Shown piece by piece: positions 63,656 through 64,000 of a DNA stretch of 64,000 nucleotides. Location of the stretch: positions 35,287,489-35,351,488 of the forward strand of contig OY759224.1 of NCBI GenBank assembly GCA_963662175.1, written 5' to 3'. Positions within the stretch are counted from its first letter, which is position 1; each line of letters begins with the position of its first letter. The position numbers were made by a program, and so were the translations under genes. Source of the stretch: Aradus depressus (taxonomy: Eukaryota > Arthropoda > Insecta > Hemiptera > Aradidae). A model generated the notes under the pieces. It was given only the letters and a program-made list of their open reading frames with translations, searched no databases and had not been told where the DNA came from.

Positions 63656-64000
63656 CTCAAAATATATCATTTTAAATTCCTAATTAATCAGGTATATATC
63701 ATTTTAAATTCCTTATTTTTACAATATAAAAATTAAGGAAAACCTGCCTTGGCAGGCGAGTCTATTTTGGATCTAGACTAGGGTACGAGTAGCAATTTGT
63801 AGATAGCTCGGCCCAAGTACAGCAAGAACCAAACCATGAAGTAAGTCACAAGTCGTATCACAGAGATAGAAATAGGAAAATATCAGTTCATGACACTTAT
63901 CGGCATTTGAGAGAAAAACTTCCTTGTTTAGTGTAGTCCAGAATAGTATCAAAATGTGACAAATAAATGATAGTTTATATTAACTTGAGGACATCCTGCA
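63656..64000. other. Intronic/intergenic end of window, no feature
   Basis: A 26-base duplication (GTATATATCATTTTAAATTC type) lies at 63660-63716. Nothing else is recognised. Confidence 0.4.

Noticed and set aside
62153..64000. Further gamma-tubulin exons
   Set aside because: I searched all plus-strand frames for the next conserved segment (LCHSIAGGTGSG-like) and found none; only repeats are present.

Overview
This is eukaryotic genomic DNA, almost certainly from an arthropod and probably an insect. The signs are an intron-split gamma-tubulin gene, a Ty3/Gypsy element of the insect type, R1-like and Penelope-like retroelements, Helitron-like elements with the 3' ends common in insects, and (CCTAA)n runs matching the arthropod telomere unit TTAGG. 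I cannot place it to order. Nothing suggests bacterial DNA: no operons, CRISPR or ribosome-binding sites. About 60 of the 64 kb is mobile or repetitive DNA, and one host gene is recognisable.

Layout. 1-1090: decayed non-LTR retrotransposon 3' end. 1395-2150: fragments of a DNA-transposon-like gene, one of which recurs inverted at 30.5 kb. 2772-12412: a pile of Helitron-like elements, head-to-head at 3877/3878 and head-to-tail at 9054/9055, swollen by roughly 140-bp and 66-bp tandem repeats. 12413-23290: a 10.9-kb satellite of about 25 units of 441/442 bp that I trace to an antisense tRNA-derived SINE. 23471-27835: a 4.4-kb Helitron-like element with both ends. 27836-30313: a broken Penelope-like element, then a decayed Mutator-like transposase/YqaJ nuclease gene ending in a poly(A) tract. 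31178-31525: minisatellites. 31944-34474: a Penelope-like element with a 10-bp target duplication. 34485-36000: a degenerate old repeat family. 37116-40784: SINE, Helitron-like and SINE-satellite blocks. 40802-43131: three inverted-repeat elements. 43233-51035: a young Gypsy element split by an R1-like LINE. 51300-54600: LTR, Helitron and LINE relics. 55392-56714: a pogo/Tigger-like element carrying a deleted hAT. 57290-59420: SINEs, a basic ORF and a hairpin element. 60054-62152: the 5' part of gamma-tubulin, which runs off the window.

The most interesting points are these. Gamma-tubulin has two candidate first coding exons that differ only at synonymous sites within whole codons, plus one base that switches residue 17 between Ile and Val. 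The large satellite appears to be an amplified SINE. The same Helitron / SINE-array / Helitron order occurs three times, which suggests a composite amplification unit. A hammerhead-like core recurs at four Penelope-associated sites, with one stem changing in a compensated way.

Alignments were made by eye. Boundaries are exact where a target duplication or splice site is cited and otherwise good to about 10-30 bases.
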